Assembly: GCF_037948395.1 (NCBI RefSeq) | Contig: NZ_CP149940.1 | Coordinates: forward strand, 3,348,001 to 3,412,000 | DNA length: 64,000 nucleotides | From: Serratia nevei | Lineage (GTDB): Bacteria > Pseudomonadota > Gammaproteobacteria > Enterobacterales > Enterobacteriaceae | Direction: 5' to 3' | Shown: piece after piece, positions 24,427 through 33,869 of the stretch | Layout of the letters: each line of letters opens with the position of its first letter | Numbering within the stretch: position 1 is the first letter of the stretch | Program-made: the position numbers and the translations under genes | The notes under the pieces: model-generated | Told to the model about the DNA's origin: nothing | The model's database searches: none | Seen by the model: only the letters and a program-made list of their open reading frames with translations

Positions 24427-25377
24427 ATGGACCTTTGCGTCATGAGCACAAATCTTTCTTACGCCCTGTTGCCCGAAATGGCCGTTTTCGTTCAGGTGGT
24501 AGAGAGCGGCAGCTTTTCCGCCGCCGCCCGTAAACTGGGCACCTCGCCTTCCGCCGTCAGCCGCAGCGTGGCGAAGCTCGAGCAGGCGCTGGCGCTGCAG
24601 CTGCTGCACCGCACCACCCGTAAACTGCGGCTGAGCGAAAGCGGCGAAGAGGCGTTTGCGCACTGCCGCACCCTGCTGGCGGCGGCCGACGCGGTCATGG
24701 CGATCGGCGGGCGCGGCGCCGTGGAGCCCGAAGGGCTGGTCAGTGTCAGCGTGCCCAAGGCGGTGGGCCGCTTCGTGCTGCATCCGCACATGCCGGAGTT
24801 CCTGCGCCGCTACCCGAAGGTGGACGTGAGGCTGCGGCTGGAAGATCGCTACATGGATTTGATCGACGATCGGGTCGATCTGGCGCTGCGCATCACCGAT
24901 CGCCCGTCGCCCGGGTTGATCGGCCGCCAGTTGATGAGAATAGACCATCTGCTGTGCGCCACGCCGCACTACCTGGCGCAGCACGGCACGCCGCAGCACC
25001 CGCACGATCTGGCGGCGCACAGCTGCATCTATCTGGGCGAAACGCCGAGCGACGCGCAATGGAAGTTCCGCCGCAGCGGCAAAACGGTGACGGTCAACGT
25101 GCGCGGCCGCTACGCCGCCAACCACACTGGCGTGCGGCTGGACGCGGTGAAACAGCATATCGGCATCGGCAGCCTGCCGTATTTTACCGCCCGCCAGGCG
25201 CTCGACGACGGCGAGATCGTGCAGGTGTTGCCGGAATGGGATTTCCTCAGCAGCTATCACGGCGGCCTGTGGTTACTCTACGCGCCTAACCAGTATCTGC
25301 CGCCCAAACTGCGGGTGTTTATCGACTATCTCGTCGCCTGCCTGGCGCAGGAGCCACAGCTAAAGCGCCTTGCGTAG
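24427..25377 (+). CDS. LysR-family regulator (CrgA/DhcR-type)
   Basis: 316 aa. The HTH SFSAAARKLGTSPSAVSRSVAKLEQ is followed by LLHRTTRKLRLSESGE and an effector domain with RLEDRYMDLIDDRVDLALRI, as in the CrgA-like subgroup. The start may be ATG 24427 or 24442 (MSTNLSYALLPEM); neither has a strong ribosome site. Divergent from the AlaX-like gene by 67 bp; its last 18 bp overlap the 3' end of alkB. Confidence 0.85.
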   Translation: MDLCVMSTNLSYALLPEMAVFVQVVESGSFSAAARKLGTSPSAVSRSVAKLEQALALQLLHRTTRKLRLSESGEEAFAHCRTLLAAADAVMAIGGRGAVEPEGLVSVSVPKAVGRFVLHPHMPEFLRRYPKVDVRLRLEDRYMDLIDDRVDLALRITDRPSPGLIGRQLMRIDHLLCATPHYLAQHGTPQHPHDLAAHSCIYLGETPSDAQWKFRRSGKTVTVNVRGRYAANHTGVRLDAVKQHIGIGSLPYFTARQALDDGEIVQVLPEWDFLSSYHGGLWLLYAPNQYLPPKLRVFIDYLVACLAQEPQLKRLA

Positions 25378-26007
25378 CGTGATGTTGATGCGGTGCGGCC
25401 CCACCAGCGAGTGGTAGCCTTCCTTGACCGGCAGGATGCCGTGAAAACAGAGCCGCGCCGGGCCGCCCCATACCACCACGTCGCCGTGCGCCAAGGGGAT
25501 GCGCCGCGCCCGGTCGCTGCGTTGCAGCCCGCCGAACTGAAACACCGCCGGCAGCCCGAGCGACACCGAGACGATCGGCGCACCGAAGTCGTGCTCGTCT
25601 TTATCCTGATGCAGCGACAGCTTGCTGCCCGGATCGTAACGGTTCATCAGGCAAGAATCCGGCACGAAGGGGCCGAAGCCCGCCTGCTGCGCGGCTTCGT
25701 CCGCCAGCGCCATCAGGATGGGGGGAATGGCCGGCCAGCGTTTACCGCTGCGCGCGTCGCGTTCCGAATAGCGGTAACCGCGGCTGTCGCTGGTCCAGCC
25801 GTTGCCGCACCAGCTCATCGCCACCGACATCACGTGCCCGCCGGGGGTGGTCAAATGCCGCCACGGCACCTGGGCGACGACGCCCTGCACCGCCGCCAGC
25901 AGTTCCGGCCCGTGATCGCGCACGAAGCCGTGCATCACCACCGCGCCGGGGGCGATCTCTTCGCGCCACGGCGGCGGCAGCGCGTCTTCAAAAAGATCGA
26001 TTGTCAT
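25360..26007 (-). CDS. alkB: DNA/RNA oxidative demethylase AlkB
   Basis: 215 aa Fe(II)/2-oxoglutarate dioxygenase that removes N1-methyladenine and N3-methylcytosine lesions. Iron ligands are His133, Asp135 (SLHQDKDE) and His189 (RLCFHGILPV); 2-oxoglutarate arginines are Arg206 and Arg212 (HRINITLRK). Each is two residues after its E. coli counterpart (216 aa). The TTPGGHVMSVAM substrate loop is kept. The start is set at ATG 26007 (MTIDLF); an upstream extension is not conserved. No ada gene is adjacent, so Ada control is not evident. Confidence 0.94.
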   Translation of the reverse strand: MTIDLFEDALPPPWREEIAPGAVVMHGFVRDHGPELLAAVQGVVAQVPWRHLTTPGGHVMSVAMSWCGNGWTSDSRGYRYSERDARSGKRWPAIPPILMALADEAAQQAGFGPFVPDSCLMNRYDPGSKLSLHQDKDEHDFGAPIVSVSLGLPAVFQFGGLQRSDRARRIPLAHGDVVVWGGPARLCFHGILPVKEGYHSLVGPHRINITLRKAL

Positions 26008-26140
26008 CGCCAAAGCCTGTATGAATACACAGTAATCATTGTAACCCGCCGCCGCCGATTGTCCAGCGCCCGGCAACGCCATTGTCGTTGGCGGCAAATT
26101 TCTCTACAGTAGCCGCCATAAAATCAATCACTCACCAGGA

Positions 26141-27025
26141 ATGCGTGTGATTAAGGGCATCACTCTTTCGGTCGTCGCCTCCATCTTGTTCGGCGCGATG
26201 TATTACTTCACCTCTACCCTCACCCCGCTGAACGGCGAGCAGGTCTACGGCTGGCGCACGCTGCTGACGCTGCCGTTCCTGACGCTGTTTATGGCGCTGT
26301 CCGGCGATTGGCGCAAAGTGGGCGACACGCTGGCCTGGCTCGGCCAACGGCCGCAGCGCCTGCTGGGCCTGCTGCTCACCTCGGCGCTGCTGGGGGTGCA
26401 GCTGTGGCTGTTCCTGTGGGCGCCGCTGCACGGCAAGGCGCTCGACGTGTCGCTCGGCTATTTTTTGCTGCCGCTGACCATGGTGCTGGCGGGCCGTTTG
26501 ATCTACCGCGATCGGCTGTCGCTGCTGCAAAAGCTGGCGGTGGCGTGCGCCATGGTAGGGGTGGGCAATGAGCTGTATCAGGCGGGCGGCGTCTCGTGGC
26601 CGACGCTGGTGGTGGCACTGGGCTATCCGCTCTACTTTATTTTGCGGCGGCGTTTCGGCACCGACAATCTCGGCGGGCTGTGGTGCGAGCTGGCGCTGAT
26701 GCTGCCGGCGGCGGCCTGGTTCGCCTTCGGCGACGGCGGCGCAGCGGCGCTGCAGATCAATGCCGAGCTGTATTGGCGCATTCCGCTGCTCGGCGTCATC
26801 AGCGCCGTGGCGCTGGTGTGCTACATCCTCGCCAGCCGCCTGCTGCCGTTCAGCCTGTTCGGCCTGCTGAGCTATGTGGAACCGGTGCTGCTGGTGATCG
26901 TCGCGCTGCTGCTCGGCGAAAGCATCGGCCAAAGCGAATGGCCGACCTATCTGGCGATCTGGCTGGCGGTGCTGCTGCTGGCGGCGGAAGGCGCGCAGCA
27001 CCTGCTGCGCCGCCAGCGGGTCTGA
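26141..27025 (+). CDS. EamA/RarD-family transporter
   Basis: 294 aa with ten predicted membrane helices in two EamA halves. The N-terminus (GITLSVVASILFGAMYYFTS, TPLNGEQVYGWRTLLTLPFL) and C-terminus (LFGLLSYVEPVLLVIVALLLGESI) match RarD-type members of the drug/metabolite superfamily. Substrate unknown. The start follows CCAGGA. It lies tail-to-tail with entA (1 bp between stops), so it is not part of the ent transcript. Confidence 0.85.
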   Translation: MRVIKGITLSVVASILFGAMYYFTSTLTPLNGEQVYGWRTLLTLPFLTLFMALSGDWRKVGDTLAWLGQRPQRLLGLLLTSALLGVQLWLFLWAPLHGKALDVSLGYFLLPLTMVLAGRLIYRDRLSLLQKLAVACAMVGVGNELYQAGGVSWPTLVVALGYPLYFILRRRFGTDNLGGLWCELALMLPAAAWFAFGDGGAAALQINAELYWRIPLLGVISAVALVCYILASRLLPFSLFGLLSYVEPVLLVIVALLLGESIGQSEWPTYLAIWLAVLLLAAEGAQHLLRRQRV

Positions 27026-27026
27026 C

Positions 27027-27785
27027 TCAGGCGGCCAGCGTGGCGCCGCCGTCGATCACGATGTCCTGCATGGTGATGTGGCTGGCCAAATCGGAGGCCA
27101 GGAACAACACCGCGTTGGCGATCTCATCCGGGCGGGCGATTTTGCCCAGCGGGATCCCCAGCTTGAACATCTCGGGGAAGCCGGCGATGGTGCGTTGCTG
27201 CGCGTCGTCGGTCTGCCACATGCCGCGCTGCATCGGCGTGTCGGTCGAGCCCGGCGACACCAGATTGCAGCGCACGCCGAACGGCGCCATCTCCAACCCC
27301 ACACAGTGGTTCAGGCTGGTCAGCGCCGCCTTGGAGGCGCAGTAGGCCGCCATCTGCGCGCGCGGCACGTGCGCGGCGTTGGAGCCGATGCTGACGATCG
27401 CCCCGCTGCGCTGCGCCTTGAAGTGCGGCAGCACGGCGCGGAACAGGTAAAACGCCCCCGAGGCGTTGACGTTGATGCACTGATGCCAGTCATCCACGCT
27501 CAGATCTTCGGTATTGCCCATGCGCAGAATGCCGGCGGCGTTGATCAACACGTCCAGTCGCGGGTTCTCCGCCAGCTGTTGGCGGCACACCGCCTCCACC
27601 TGCTCCGGCCGGCTGATGTCCAGCGTCACGCAAGGGTAAGGCAGATCCGGGTTGGCGAACTCGCGGTCAAATCCCACCACCTCGGCGCCCTGCGTCAAAA
27701 AATGCCGGGCGATCTGCTCGCCGATGCCGCGCGCCGCGCCGGTCACCCACACGCGTTTGCCGGTGAAATCCATCTGAATGCTCAT
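27027..27785 (-). CDS. entA: 2,3-dihydro-2,3-dihydroxybenzoate dehydrogenase EntA
   Basis: 252 aa short-chain dehydrogenase making 2,3-dihydroxybenzoate for catecholate siderophores. It shows TGAARGIGEQIA (NAD site), NAAGILRMG, YCASK (catalytic Tyr/Lys) and the EntA-specific ends VSPGSTDTPMQR, FKLGIPLGKIARPDEIANAVLFLASDLASHIT (region) and VIDGGATLAA. The start ATG 27785 overlaps the stop of a 16-codon leader frame as ATGA and has no good ribosome site of its own, implying coupled translation. entB and entE are not found between entC and entA. Confidence 0.88.
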   Translation of the reverse strand: MSIQMDFTGKRVWVTGAARGIGEQIARHFLTQGAEVVGFDREFANPDLPYPCVTLDISRPEQVEAVCRQQLAENPRLDVLINAAGILRMGNTEDLSVDDWHQCINVNASGAFYLFRAVLPHFKAQRSGAIVSIGSNAAHVPRAQMAAYCASKAALTSLNHCVGLEMAPFGVRCNLVSPGSTDTPMQRGMWQTDDAQQRTIAGFPEMFKLGIPLGKIARPDEIANAVLFLASDLASHITMQDIVIDGGATLAA

Positions 27786-27832
27786 GCGCACACCGCCATC
27801 CGGGCAAGCTGCCGGGTCATGTTGTTGTTCAT
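27782..27832 (-). CDS. 16-aa leader peptide, coupled to entA
   Basis: A short frame MNNNMTRQLARMAVCA with an AGGAG ribosome site six to seven bases upstream of its ATG. Its TGA overlaps the entA ATG (ATGA). It may be a true leader used for translational coupling, or the trace of a removed gene start. The product is not recognised. Confidence 0.55.
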   Translation of the reverse strand: MNNNMTRQLARMAVCA

Positions 27833-27885
27833 CGTTGTCTCCTGCGAAAGCGTATGACGCGGCGCGCACTGCGCCGCAAAGAGGC

Positions 27886-29076
27886 CTACAGCGCGCCGCT
27901 GTTCAGGCCGAAAGCGTTGAGCATGGTGCCCAGTTTGGCGGCGGTTTCCATCCACTCGGACTGCGGTGTCGAAGCGGCGACGATGCCCGCGCCGGCGAAC
28001 AGCCGCACCCGGTTGCCGCGCAGCAGGCCGCTGCGGATGACAATCGCCCACTCGCCATCGCCGTTGGCGTCGCACCAGCCGACAATGCCGCTGAACAGGC
28101 CGCGATCGTGCGGTTCCAGATCGGCGATCAGTTGGCGGGCGCTCTCGGTCGGGAAGCCGCACAGCGCCGGCGTCGGATGCAGCAGACAGGCCAGCTGCAT
28201 CACGTTGAGATTCGGGTTCAGCAGCTCGCCGCGAATGCGGGTGGACAGGTGCCACATGGTGCCGGTGCTGAGCAGCGACGGGCCGCTGGGCACGCTCAGG
28301 CTGGCGCACAATGGCGCCAGGTGGCGGCGAATGTCGTCGATCACCAGCTTGTGTTCGTATTTGTCTTTGGTCGAGCGCATCAGGCGCTCGCTGCCGAGGC
28401 GATCCTGCTGCGGATCGTCCTGACGGCGCGCGGAGCCCGCCAGCGGATTGGTGTGGATCTCGCCGCCCTGCTTGCGGATCAGCAGTTCCGGGCTGGCGCC
28501 GATCAGCACGCCGCCATCGGCCAGCGGCAGGGAAAAGTGATAACCGGTCGGGTTCTGCACCATCAGGTTATTGAGGATCTGGTGGCCCGCCACCGGCTGC
28601 TCCAGCTCGATGTCGAGGATGCGCGACAGCACCGCCTTGTCCAGCTTGCCCTGTTTAAAGCGGCTGACCGCTTCCGCCACCGCATGCTTGAAGCGCGGCT
28701 CGTCCGGAATGCTGGTACAGGCGGCCAGGCGATGCGGCTGTTGCAGCATAGGGCGCGCGGCGCGGGTAAAGCTGTCGTTGGCGACAAACTGGCAGTTTTC
28801 AGGCACGTACAGGCTGGAAGGCCGGCGCGTATCGAACGGAATGGCGCCCACCACCACCGGCGTCTCCTGACCGGCGGCTTTGGCGCGCGCCAGCGCCTGG
28901 CGGATATGCTGCGCCAGCGCGCTGTCTTCCTGCTCGCCGCCGAACGCCGGCGTCTCGATACGCTCGAACACGCCGCTGGCGGAGAGGGAACGGAATTCGG
29001 ACCGGTACAAAAAGGTCGATTGTTCGGCGTACACAAACCCGGGGAAGGTTTGGTTTTCTGTCGTCAGTGTCGCCAC
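27886..29076 (-). CDS. entC: Isochorismate synthase EntC
   Basis: 396 aa chorismate-using enzyme converting chorismate to isochorismate, the first step of 2,3-dihydroxybenzoate synthesis. Family blocks seen: FKHAVAEAVSRFKQGKLDKAVLSR (region), SPELLIRKQGGEIHTNPLAGSARR (region), HLSTRIRGEL, LHPTPALCGFPT and GLFSGIVGWCDANGDGEWAIVIR (region). The start is set at GTG 29076 with AAAGGAG eight bases upstream, because the open frame to 29133 runs through the Fur-like box. It is followed by the leader frame and entA in the same direction. Confidence 0.92.
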   Translation of the reverse strand: MATLTTENQTFPGFVYAEQSTFLYRSEFRSLSASGVFERIETPAFGGEQEDSALAQHIRQALARAKAAGQETPVVVGAIPFDTRRPSSLYVPENCQFVANDSFTRAARPMLQQPHRLAACTSIPDEPRFKHAVAEAVSRFKQGKLDKAVLSRILDIELEQPVAGHQILNNLMVQNPTGYHFSLPLADGGVLIGASPELLIRKQGGEIHTNPLAGSARRQDDPQQDRLGSERLMRSTKDKYEHKLVIDDIRRHLAPLCASLSVPSGPSLLSTGTMWHLSTRIRGELLNPNLNVMQLACLLHPTPALCGFPTESARQLIADLEPHDRGLFSGIVGWCDANGDGEWAIVIRSGLLRGNRVRLFAGAGIVAASTPQSEWMETAAKLGTMLNAFGLNSGAL

Positions 29077-29118
29077 TAGACCACTCCTTTGTTGCGCCTT
29101 ACCAATGATAATGTTTAT

Positions 29119-29137
29119 GCGAATAATTATCATTAGC
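29119..29137 (-). promoter_or_regulatory. Fur box upstream of entC
   Basis: GCGAATAATTATCATTAGC agrees with about 14 of 19 positions of GATAATGATAATCATTATC. A second partial box, starting at GATAATG (29107), overlaps it. The position, 43 bp upstream of the entC start, and the pathway fit iron repression by Fur. Confidence 0.75.
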
Positions 29138-29243
29138 CATAAAAGGAGGATAAATTACACCGGATCCCCACCGTGGGTCAATCTCCGATGAATGAATCTT
29201 TCCGCCCGCTGCGGCAAATCCGCGTTACGGCAAAGTAAGAAAT

Positions 29244-29265
29244 AACACACTGTTATTATTGTGTT
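29244..29265 (-). terminator. Possible weak terminator after entD
   Basis: Inverted repeat AACACA / TGTGTT with a 10-base loop, directly after the entD stop; on the minus strand it is followed by ATTTCTTACTTT. The stem is short and AT-rich. Confidence 0.4.
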
Positions 29266-29958
29266 TTAACAGAAAATAAAAGTCGTGACGTCGTCACCTT
29301 CACGCCAAAAACGCCCGTTAAACCGGCGGCCGGCGGAGCAATTTGGCGTCAACGTCTTAAGCAGCGCTAATACAAACGTCTGCCGCTGCGTATCCACGGC
29401 GACCATGCGCGCATCGAGAAAATCGAAGTAACAGCGCACCTGCGGATAAAGCGCCTTGAACAGGCTCTCTTTGGCGGAAAACGTCAGCGTCAGCAGTTCG
29501 TTGAACGGCAGCGCCTCGCGCAACAACGTCTCGCGCTCCGCCGGGGAAACGATCGCCCCCCACAGCTCCTCCGCCCGCACGTCGGAGAGCAGCGTTTCCA
29601 CATCCAGCCCAACGCCGCCCAGCCCGCTCTCGCGGTGCACGGCGCACAGCGCGGTATCCGAATTATGGCTCAGCGCCCCGGCGATGCCCGGCGGCCACTG
29701 GGGCGCGCGATCTTCGCCGCGCGCCAGGGTGAAATAGGCAAAACCGAGCGGCGCCAACAGCTGCCGCGCCAGAACACGCCCGGCCAGATACTCCGCGCGG
29801 CGCTTCGGCACCGCGCGCGCCAGATGATCCGGCAGCGCAAAGCCCGCCTCGGGAAAACTCTCGTCACGATACTCCGCCAGCGCAAAATGGCAGCGCGCCA
29901 CATGGCCTGGATAGCCGTCCGGCGTGAAAAATTCGATACTGCGGATAAAAGTGGGCAA
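29266..29958 (-). CDS. entD: 4'-phosphopantetheinyl transferase (EntD family)
   Basis: 230 aa. It attaches the CoA-derived phosphopantetheine arm to carrier domains of siderophore synthetases. Magnesium-binding residues are in GVGLDVE (Asp119, Glu121); the catalytic motif is FSAKESLFKALYP (Lys163-Glu164-Ser165); the N-terminal KRRAEYLAGRVLARQLL matches EntD-type PPTases. It lies 190 bp upstream of entC on the same strand, with a Fur-like box between them, so it belongs to the catecholate locus. The synthetases it serves are outside this window; prodigiosin-type carriers are a possible alternative. Confidence 0.83.
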   Translation of the reverse strand: MPTFIRSIEFFTPDGYPGHVARCHFALAEYRDESFPEAGFALPDHLARAVPKRRAEYLAGRVLARQLLAPLGFAYFTLARGEDRAPQWPPGIAGALSHNSDTALCAVHRESGLGGVGLDVETLLSDVRAEELWGAIVSPAERETLLREALPFNELLTLTFSAKESLFKALYPQVRCYFDFLDARMVAVDTQRQTFVLALLKTLTPNCSAGRRFNGRFWREGDDVTTFIFC

Positions 29959-30085
29959 CGGCGGTATCCATGATAAGCAGGCAGGCTGATGATGTTAGCC
30001 CCCGAAACGGCCTGCAACAATGACCCTGGGCAAAATAAATGGCGTTAAGGCCTGCGTGGCGGCGCGTTAGCCGGGATGGGGAGAG

Positions 30086-30111
30086 GCCTCTCCCCCGCGC
30101 GCGGGAGAGAG
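30086..30111. repeat. GC-rich imperfect inverted repeat downstream of agp
   Basis: CCTCTCCCCCGCG / CGCGGGAGAGAGG nearly palindromic stretch nine bases after the agp stop. There is no U-tract on either strand, so it resembles a REP-like hairpin or mRNA-stabilising stem rather than a classic terminator. Confidence 0.45.
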
Positions 30112-30119
30112 GCTGGGCA

Positions 30120-31349
30120 TTACAAGATGCCTTTCATGGTCTTTTCGAAATCGCTCCAGGCGCAGAAGCCGTCTTTGTCGATCGGGCAGCCTTTCAGCGC
30201 CAGCGTTACCCGCTGCGGCGGGGTTTGCAGCGTCAGCGGCGTCGCCTTGCGCAGCTGTTCGGTGGACTGATAGACGTACTCGATCTTCAGCAATTCACGG
30301 TCGTTCTGCGCGTCGCGCCAGCGCTGGAACACCAGTTTGCCGCCGATCGGCGTTTTCTCGTATTGCTGCGGCAACTGATACGGCTGGAACTGCATGGCCG
30401 ACAGCAGCGAGGCAATATTGGAATCGTGGCCGACCAGCACCGTCAGCTTCGGCGCGTCCGGTTTGCGCTCGCCGAGCAGCGCGTTGTTGATGTAGGTCAG
30501 CAGCGGCTTGGCGACGTTCTGCGCCACCACCGGCGAGGTGAACAGCGAGTCCTGATAGCCGTCTTTCAGCTGCGCCAGCTGCTGCCACTGGTGAGGGGTG
30601 GCGATTTTGCCCCAGGCCACCTCTTTCATCGGGAAACCTTCGTAATACTGCAGCATAAAGGCGTCCACCAGCGAGTTGCCCACCCGCAGCGGGCCGGAGA
30701 CGCCCGGCTCTTTGCCCGGCACCGCGCTCATCACGCTGGCTTCTTTGGTCAGGTCACAGTGTTTGTCGGTCTTGCAGGCGGCGGAATCCTTGTAGTCGAT
30801 GATCTTCGCCAGCTGTTGGTAAGAGGCGTCCAGCTTCAGCGAGCCCAGCGCGGCGTTCATCGCCGCCAGCGCCTGCTGGTTGAAGGCCTCGCTGGTGTCG
30901 GTGATGATCGGGTTGAAGGTCGGATCCATCTCGCCCATCTTGTCCTGATGGTGCACGCTGACGTCGCAGCCGGGGAACGCGCCGTTGCTGAAGAACTGCG
31001 CGGTGGCCACCGTGCGCTGCAGGCTGTTGGCGTAGACGTACACGCTGCCGGCGGTCGGGCAACCCTCTTTCGGCAACAGGCCGGTCTGCTTCAGCCAGGC
31101 GTTGAAGTAGTGCCCCATATACACTTCCAGCACCCCGCCCTTGGTGGTCAGCTGGCCGCCCGGCGTTTCCCAGGCCGGCCAGGCCTTCGGCGTAGACTGC
31201 GCCAGCACGCTGCCGTTGTTGGCCAGCGGCGCGCGCAGGTTATGGCGGCTCATGACCAGCACCTGTTCCAGCTGATAACCGCCGGCTTCCGCCAGCGCGT
31301 TCCCGGTGAATAACAAAGGCAGGCACAGCAATAAGGTTTTTTTTCTCAT
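30120..31349 (-). CDS. agp: Periplasmic glucose-1-phosphatase Agp
   Basis: 409 aa histidine acid phosphatase (413 in E. coli). The signal peptide is [20 protein letters not shown]. The phosphohistidine motif RHNLRAP (Arg35, His36, Arg39) has Asn-Leu in place of the usual GxR, as in Agp, and the C-terminal catalytic pair is HDSN, Agp-like rather than the AppA HDTN. It hydrolyses glucose-1-phosphate in the periplasm and may also attack phytate slowly. Monocistronic. Confidence 0.92.
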   Translation of the reverse strand: MRKKTLLLCLPLLFTGNALAEAGGYQLEQVLVMSRHNLRAPLANNGSVLAQSTPKAWPAWETPGGQLTTKGGVLEVYMGHYFNAWLKQTGLLPKEGCPTAGSVYVYANSLQRTVATAQFFSNGAFPGCDVSVHHQDKMGEMDPTFNPIITDTSEAFNQQALAAMNAALGSLKLDASYQQLAKIIDYKDSAACKTDKHCDLTKEASVMSAVPGKEPGVSGPLRVGNSLVDAFMLQYYEGFPMKEVAWGKIATPHQWQQLAQLKDGYQDSLFTSPVVAQNVAKPLLTYINNALLGERKPDAPKLTVLVGHDSNIASLLSAMQFQPYQLPQQYEKTPIGGKLVFQRWRDAQNDRELLKIEYVYQSTEQLRKATPLTLQTPPQRVTLALKGCPIDKDGFCAWSDFEKTMKGIL

Positions 31350-31462
31350 CCGCAGAGGCTCCCGGAAAATGATTATTTTTAAGGTGTTAGCGTTTGCCTG
31401 AGTATGATGGCGGGGTTAGTGTGACAAATGTGTGACAGGGTTCACGGGAAAGGATCGTAACC

Positions 31463-31484
31463 GCGGCCACCGGACGGTGGCCGC
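31463..31484. terminator. Hairpin between agp and the citrate operon
   Basis: Perfect 9-bp stem GCGGCCACC / GGTGGCCGC with a GGAC loop, 11 bases after the citT stop. No U-run follows, so termination efficiency is doubtful. Confidence 0.5.
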
Positions 31485-31495
31485 GTGGCTTCAAC

Positions 31496-32959
31496 TCAGT
31501 ACCACAGGCTCATGATCGGCCAGCCGATCAGCAGCAGCGCGGCGATGTACACCACGCCGAGAATACCGCCCAGGCGCCAGTAGTCTTTCGACTTCACGTA
31601 GCCACAGCCGTAGATGATCACCCCCGGGCCGGTGGCGTACGGCGTCAGCACGCCCATGATACCGATCGACAGCACCAGCAGCATCGACAGCTGCTCCATC
31701 GGCACGCCCGGCAACCCTTTGCCGACCGCCAGGATCACCGGCAGCATGGTGGCGGTGTGCGCCGACAGGCTGGCGAACAGGTAGTGGGCGAAGTAGAACA
31801 CCAGCACCAGCGCCACCACCGTCATGTTCGGCGAGAAGCCGTCCAGGTGGGTGCTCATGGTCTGGGCGAACCAGTCGATAAAGCCGGAACGCGTCAGGCC
31901 GTTGGCCATCACCACCAGCGTCGCCAGGTTAACCAGCGTGTTCCAGGCGCTGGAATATTTGGTGATCTCTTTCCACGACACCACGTGCAGCGCCAGCATC
32001 AGCGACACCGCCAGCAGACACACCGCAGTAGCGTCCAGCATTTTGCCGCCGAACACCCACAGGCACAGGCTGAGCAGCACCAGGCCGATCAGGGTGTATT
32101 CCTTGCGCGTCAGCTTGCCCATTTCCCCCAGCGCGGTATCCGCCCAGGCGGCCACTTCGCTGCTGTGGGTCACGCCCGGTTTGTACAGGTAGTAGGAGAT
32201 CAGCGGCGCGATGATCAGCAGCAGCAGGCCGACCGGCAGGAACGCCAGGAACCACTGCATCCAGCTGATGTGCACCCCGGCGATCTTGCCGACGAACTCA
32301 ATGCCCAGCACGTTCGGCGCGGCGCCGGTGACGAACATCGAGGAGCTGATGCTGGTGCCGACCACCATCATCCACATCAGGTAACCGCCGATACGGCGCG
32401 AGGAGGGATCGTTGGGGAAGGAATCGAACAGCGGCGGCAGGTTTTTCACCACCGGGAACACCGTGCCGCCGGTGCGCGCGGTGTTGGACGGCGTAAACGG
32501 CGCCAGCAGGATATCGATGATCACCACCGCATAGCCCAGCGTCAGCGTGCGCTTGCCCATGAACTTCACCAGGAACAGCGCGATGCGCCGCCCCAGCCCG
32601 GTGGCCTCGTAGCCTAGCGCGAAGATAAAGGCGCCGAACACCAGCCAGACGGTGGTGCTGGAGAAGCCCGCCAGCCCCCATTTCAGCGCCTCTTTACCGG
32701 CCTTGAAGCCCGGCTCCGCCAGCTCCTGCGCGCCGAACAGCACCCAGTTGGCGCTCAGCACGCTGACGGTCACTGCGATAAAGCTGATGGCGGTGGCCGG
32801 GATCGGCTCCAGAATCATGCCGACGATCATCGCCACGAAGATGGCGAAGTAGTGCCAGGCCTGCGGCGGCATGCCGTCGGGCACCGGTATCAATAACAGG
32901 ATCGCGAGCACCGCCAGCGGCGCTATCGCTTTCCAGATCTTTTCCTGGGTTTGGGACAT
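31496..32959 (-). CDS. citT: Citrate carrier of the DASS family (CitT-type)
   Basis: 487 aa with 11-13 hydrophobic segments. The anion:Na+/DASS signature is present: APFTPSNTARTGGTVFPVV, GTSISSSMFVTGAAPNVLG and the C-terminal TPYATGPGVIIYGCGYV. In E. coli, CitT exchanges citrate for succinate during anaerobic citrate fermentation. The start is ATG 32959, preceded by AGGAGAG. Last gene of citCDEFXGT, 25 bp after citG, matching the E. coli order. Confidence 0.93.
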   Translation of the reverse strand: MSQTQEKIWKAIAPLAVLAILLLIPVPDGMPPQAWHYFAIFVAMIVGMILEPIPATAISFIAVTVSVLSANWVLFGAQELAEPGFKAGKEALKWGLAGFSSTTVWLVFGAFIFALGYEATGLGRRIALFLVKFMGKRTLTLGYAVVIIDILLAPFTPSNTARTGGTVFPVVKNLPPLFDSFPNDPSSRRIGGYLMWMMVVGTSISSSMFVTGAAPNVLGIEFVGKIAGVHISWMQWFLAFLPVGLLLLIIAPLISYYLYKPGVTHSSEVAAWADTALGEMGKLTRKEYTLIGLVLLSLCLWVFGGKMLDATAVCLLAVSLMLALHVVSWKEITKYSSAWNTLVNLATLVVMANGLTRSGFIDWFAQTMSTHLDGFSPNMTVVALVLVFYFAHYLFASLSAHTATMLPVILAVGKGLPGVPMEQLSMLLVLSIGIMGVLTPYATGPGVIIYGCGYVKSKDYWRLGGILGVVYIAALLLIGWPIMSLWY

Positions 32960-32984
32960 AGGGACTCTCCTGAAGGCTTGGTTA

Positions 32985-33869
32985 TTATTCTTGGGCACCC
33001 AGCTGCGCCAGCAGCCAGGTCACTATCAACAGGTCGGCGCTGCCGCCGGGGCTGAGGTTGCGAGCGATGCAGTCGGCATCGAAGCGCCGCAGGCGCGCCA
33101 GACCCGCCTCCCCCGCCGAGCCGCCCTGCGCCAGCAGCAATGCCGCCCGGCGCCGCAGCCAGCGCAGCCCGTGCAGGCCGCCGCGCGAGGCGACGTTGGT
33201 GTCGTCGTTGTGGGCCATCAGCCACAGCAGGCTGTCCAGCAGCGCCCGCTGTTCGTCGCCATCGGCGGCCAGCCGTTGCCGATACAGCGGCAGCGCGCCG
33301 TCAATGACCAGCCGGAAACCGGCCTCCGCCTCGCCGCGTGCGCCGCTCAACCCGTGCGCGGCGAACAGCCGCTGGCCGGCGGTCTGCCCTGCGTTGTTGC
33401 GCCGCAGCTCGCGATCCACCAGCCCCCGGCACATCGCCGCCACCTCGGCGCACAGCGCTTCGGCGCCGATGGCGCGGCCATGCTGCTGCAGGCGGCCGAA
33501 GGCGGTGCACAGCAATCCGAGCGAGAACACGCTGCCCTTGTGAGTGTTAATGCCGCCGGTGGCGCGAAACATCTGGTTTTCGCAGGCCAGGCCGAGCGGC
33601 CGCAGCCGCGCCAGCTGCTGCTCTGCCGGCAAAGCGGCGTCCTCGCGCCCGCGTTGGATAAAGCGCGGCAGCCACACGCCGATGGCGCGGGCGCTGCGAT
33701 AGAAGTGCCCGAGATCCATGTCGCGGTGGGCGCCGGTGTTATGGCGATCCACCAGCCCCGGCTTGGGCGTGAGGTTGACTTCTACCAGCAGCGCGCGGAA
33801 AGCGGCGCGGGCGAAATCGCAGGCCGGTTCGGCACGGTGGGCGGGCAGGTTAATCGGCAGAGATCGCAT
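32985..33869 (-). CDS. citG: Triphosphoribosyl-dephospho-CoA synthase CitG
   Basis: 294 aa. It makes 2'-(5''-triphosphoribosyl)-3'-dephospho-CoA from ATP and dephospho-CoA, the precursor of the citrate lyase prosthetic group. Typical blocks: [52 protein letters not shown] and [17 protein letters not shown]. The start ATG 33869 lies inside the 3' end of citX (20-bp overlap), with AAGGA upstream. Separate citX and citG genes, as in E. coli; not fused. Confidence 0.94.
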   Translation of the reverse strand: MRSLPINLPAHRAEPACDFARAAFRALLVEVNLTPKPGLVDRHNTGAHRDMDLGHFYRSARAIGVWLPRFIQRGREDAALPAEQQLARLRPLGLACENQMFRATGGINTHKGSVFSLGLLCTAFGRLQQHGRAIGAEALCAEVAAMCRGLVDRELRRNNAGQTAGQRLFAAHGLSGARGEAEAGFRLVIDGALPLYRQRLAADGDEQRALLDSLLWLMAHNDDTNVASRGGLHGLRWLRRRAALLLAQGGSAGEAGLARLRRFDADCIARNLSPGGSADLLIVTWLLAQLGAQE

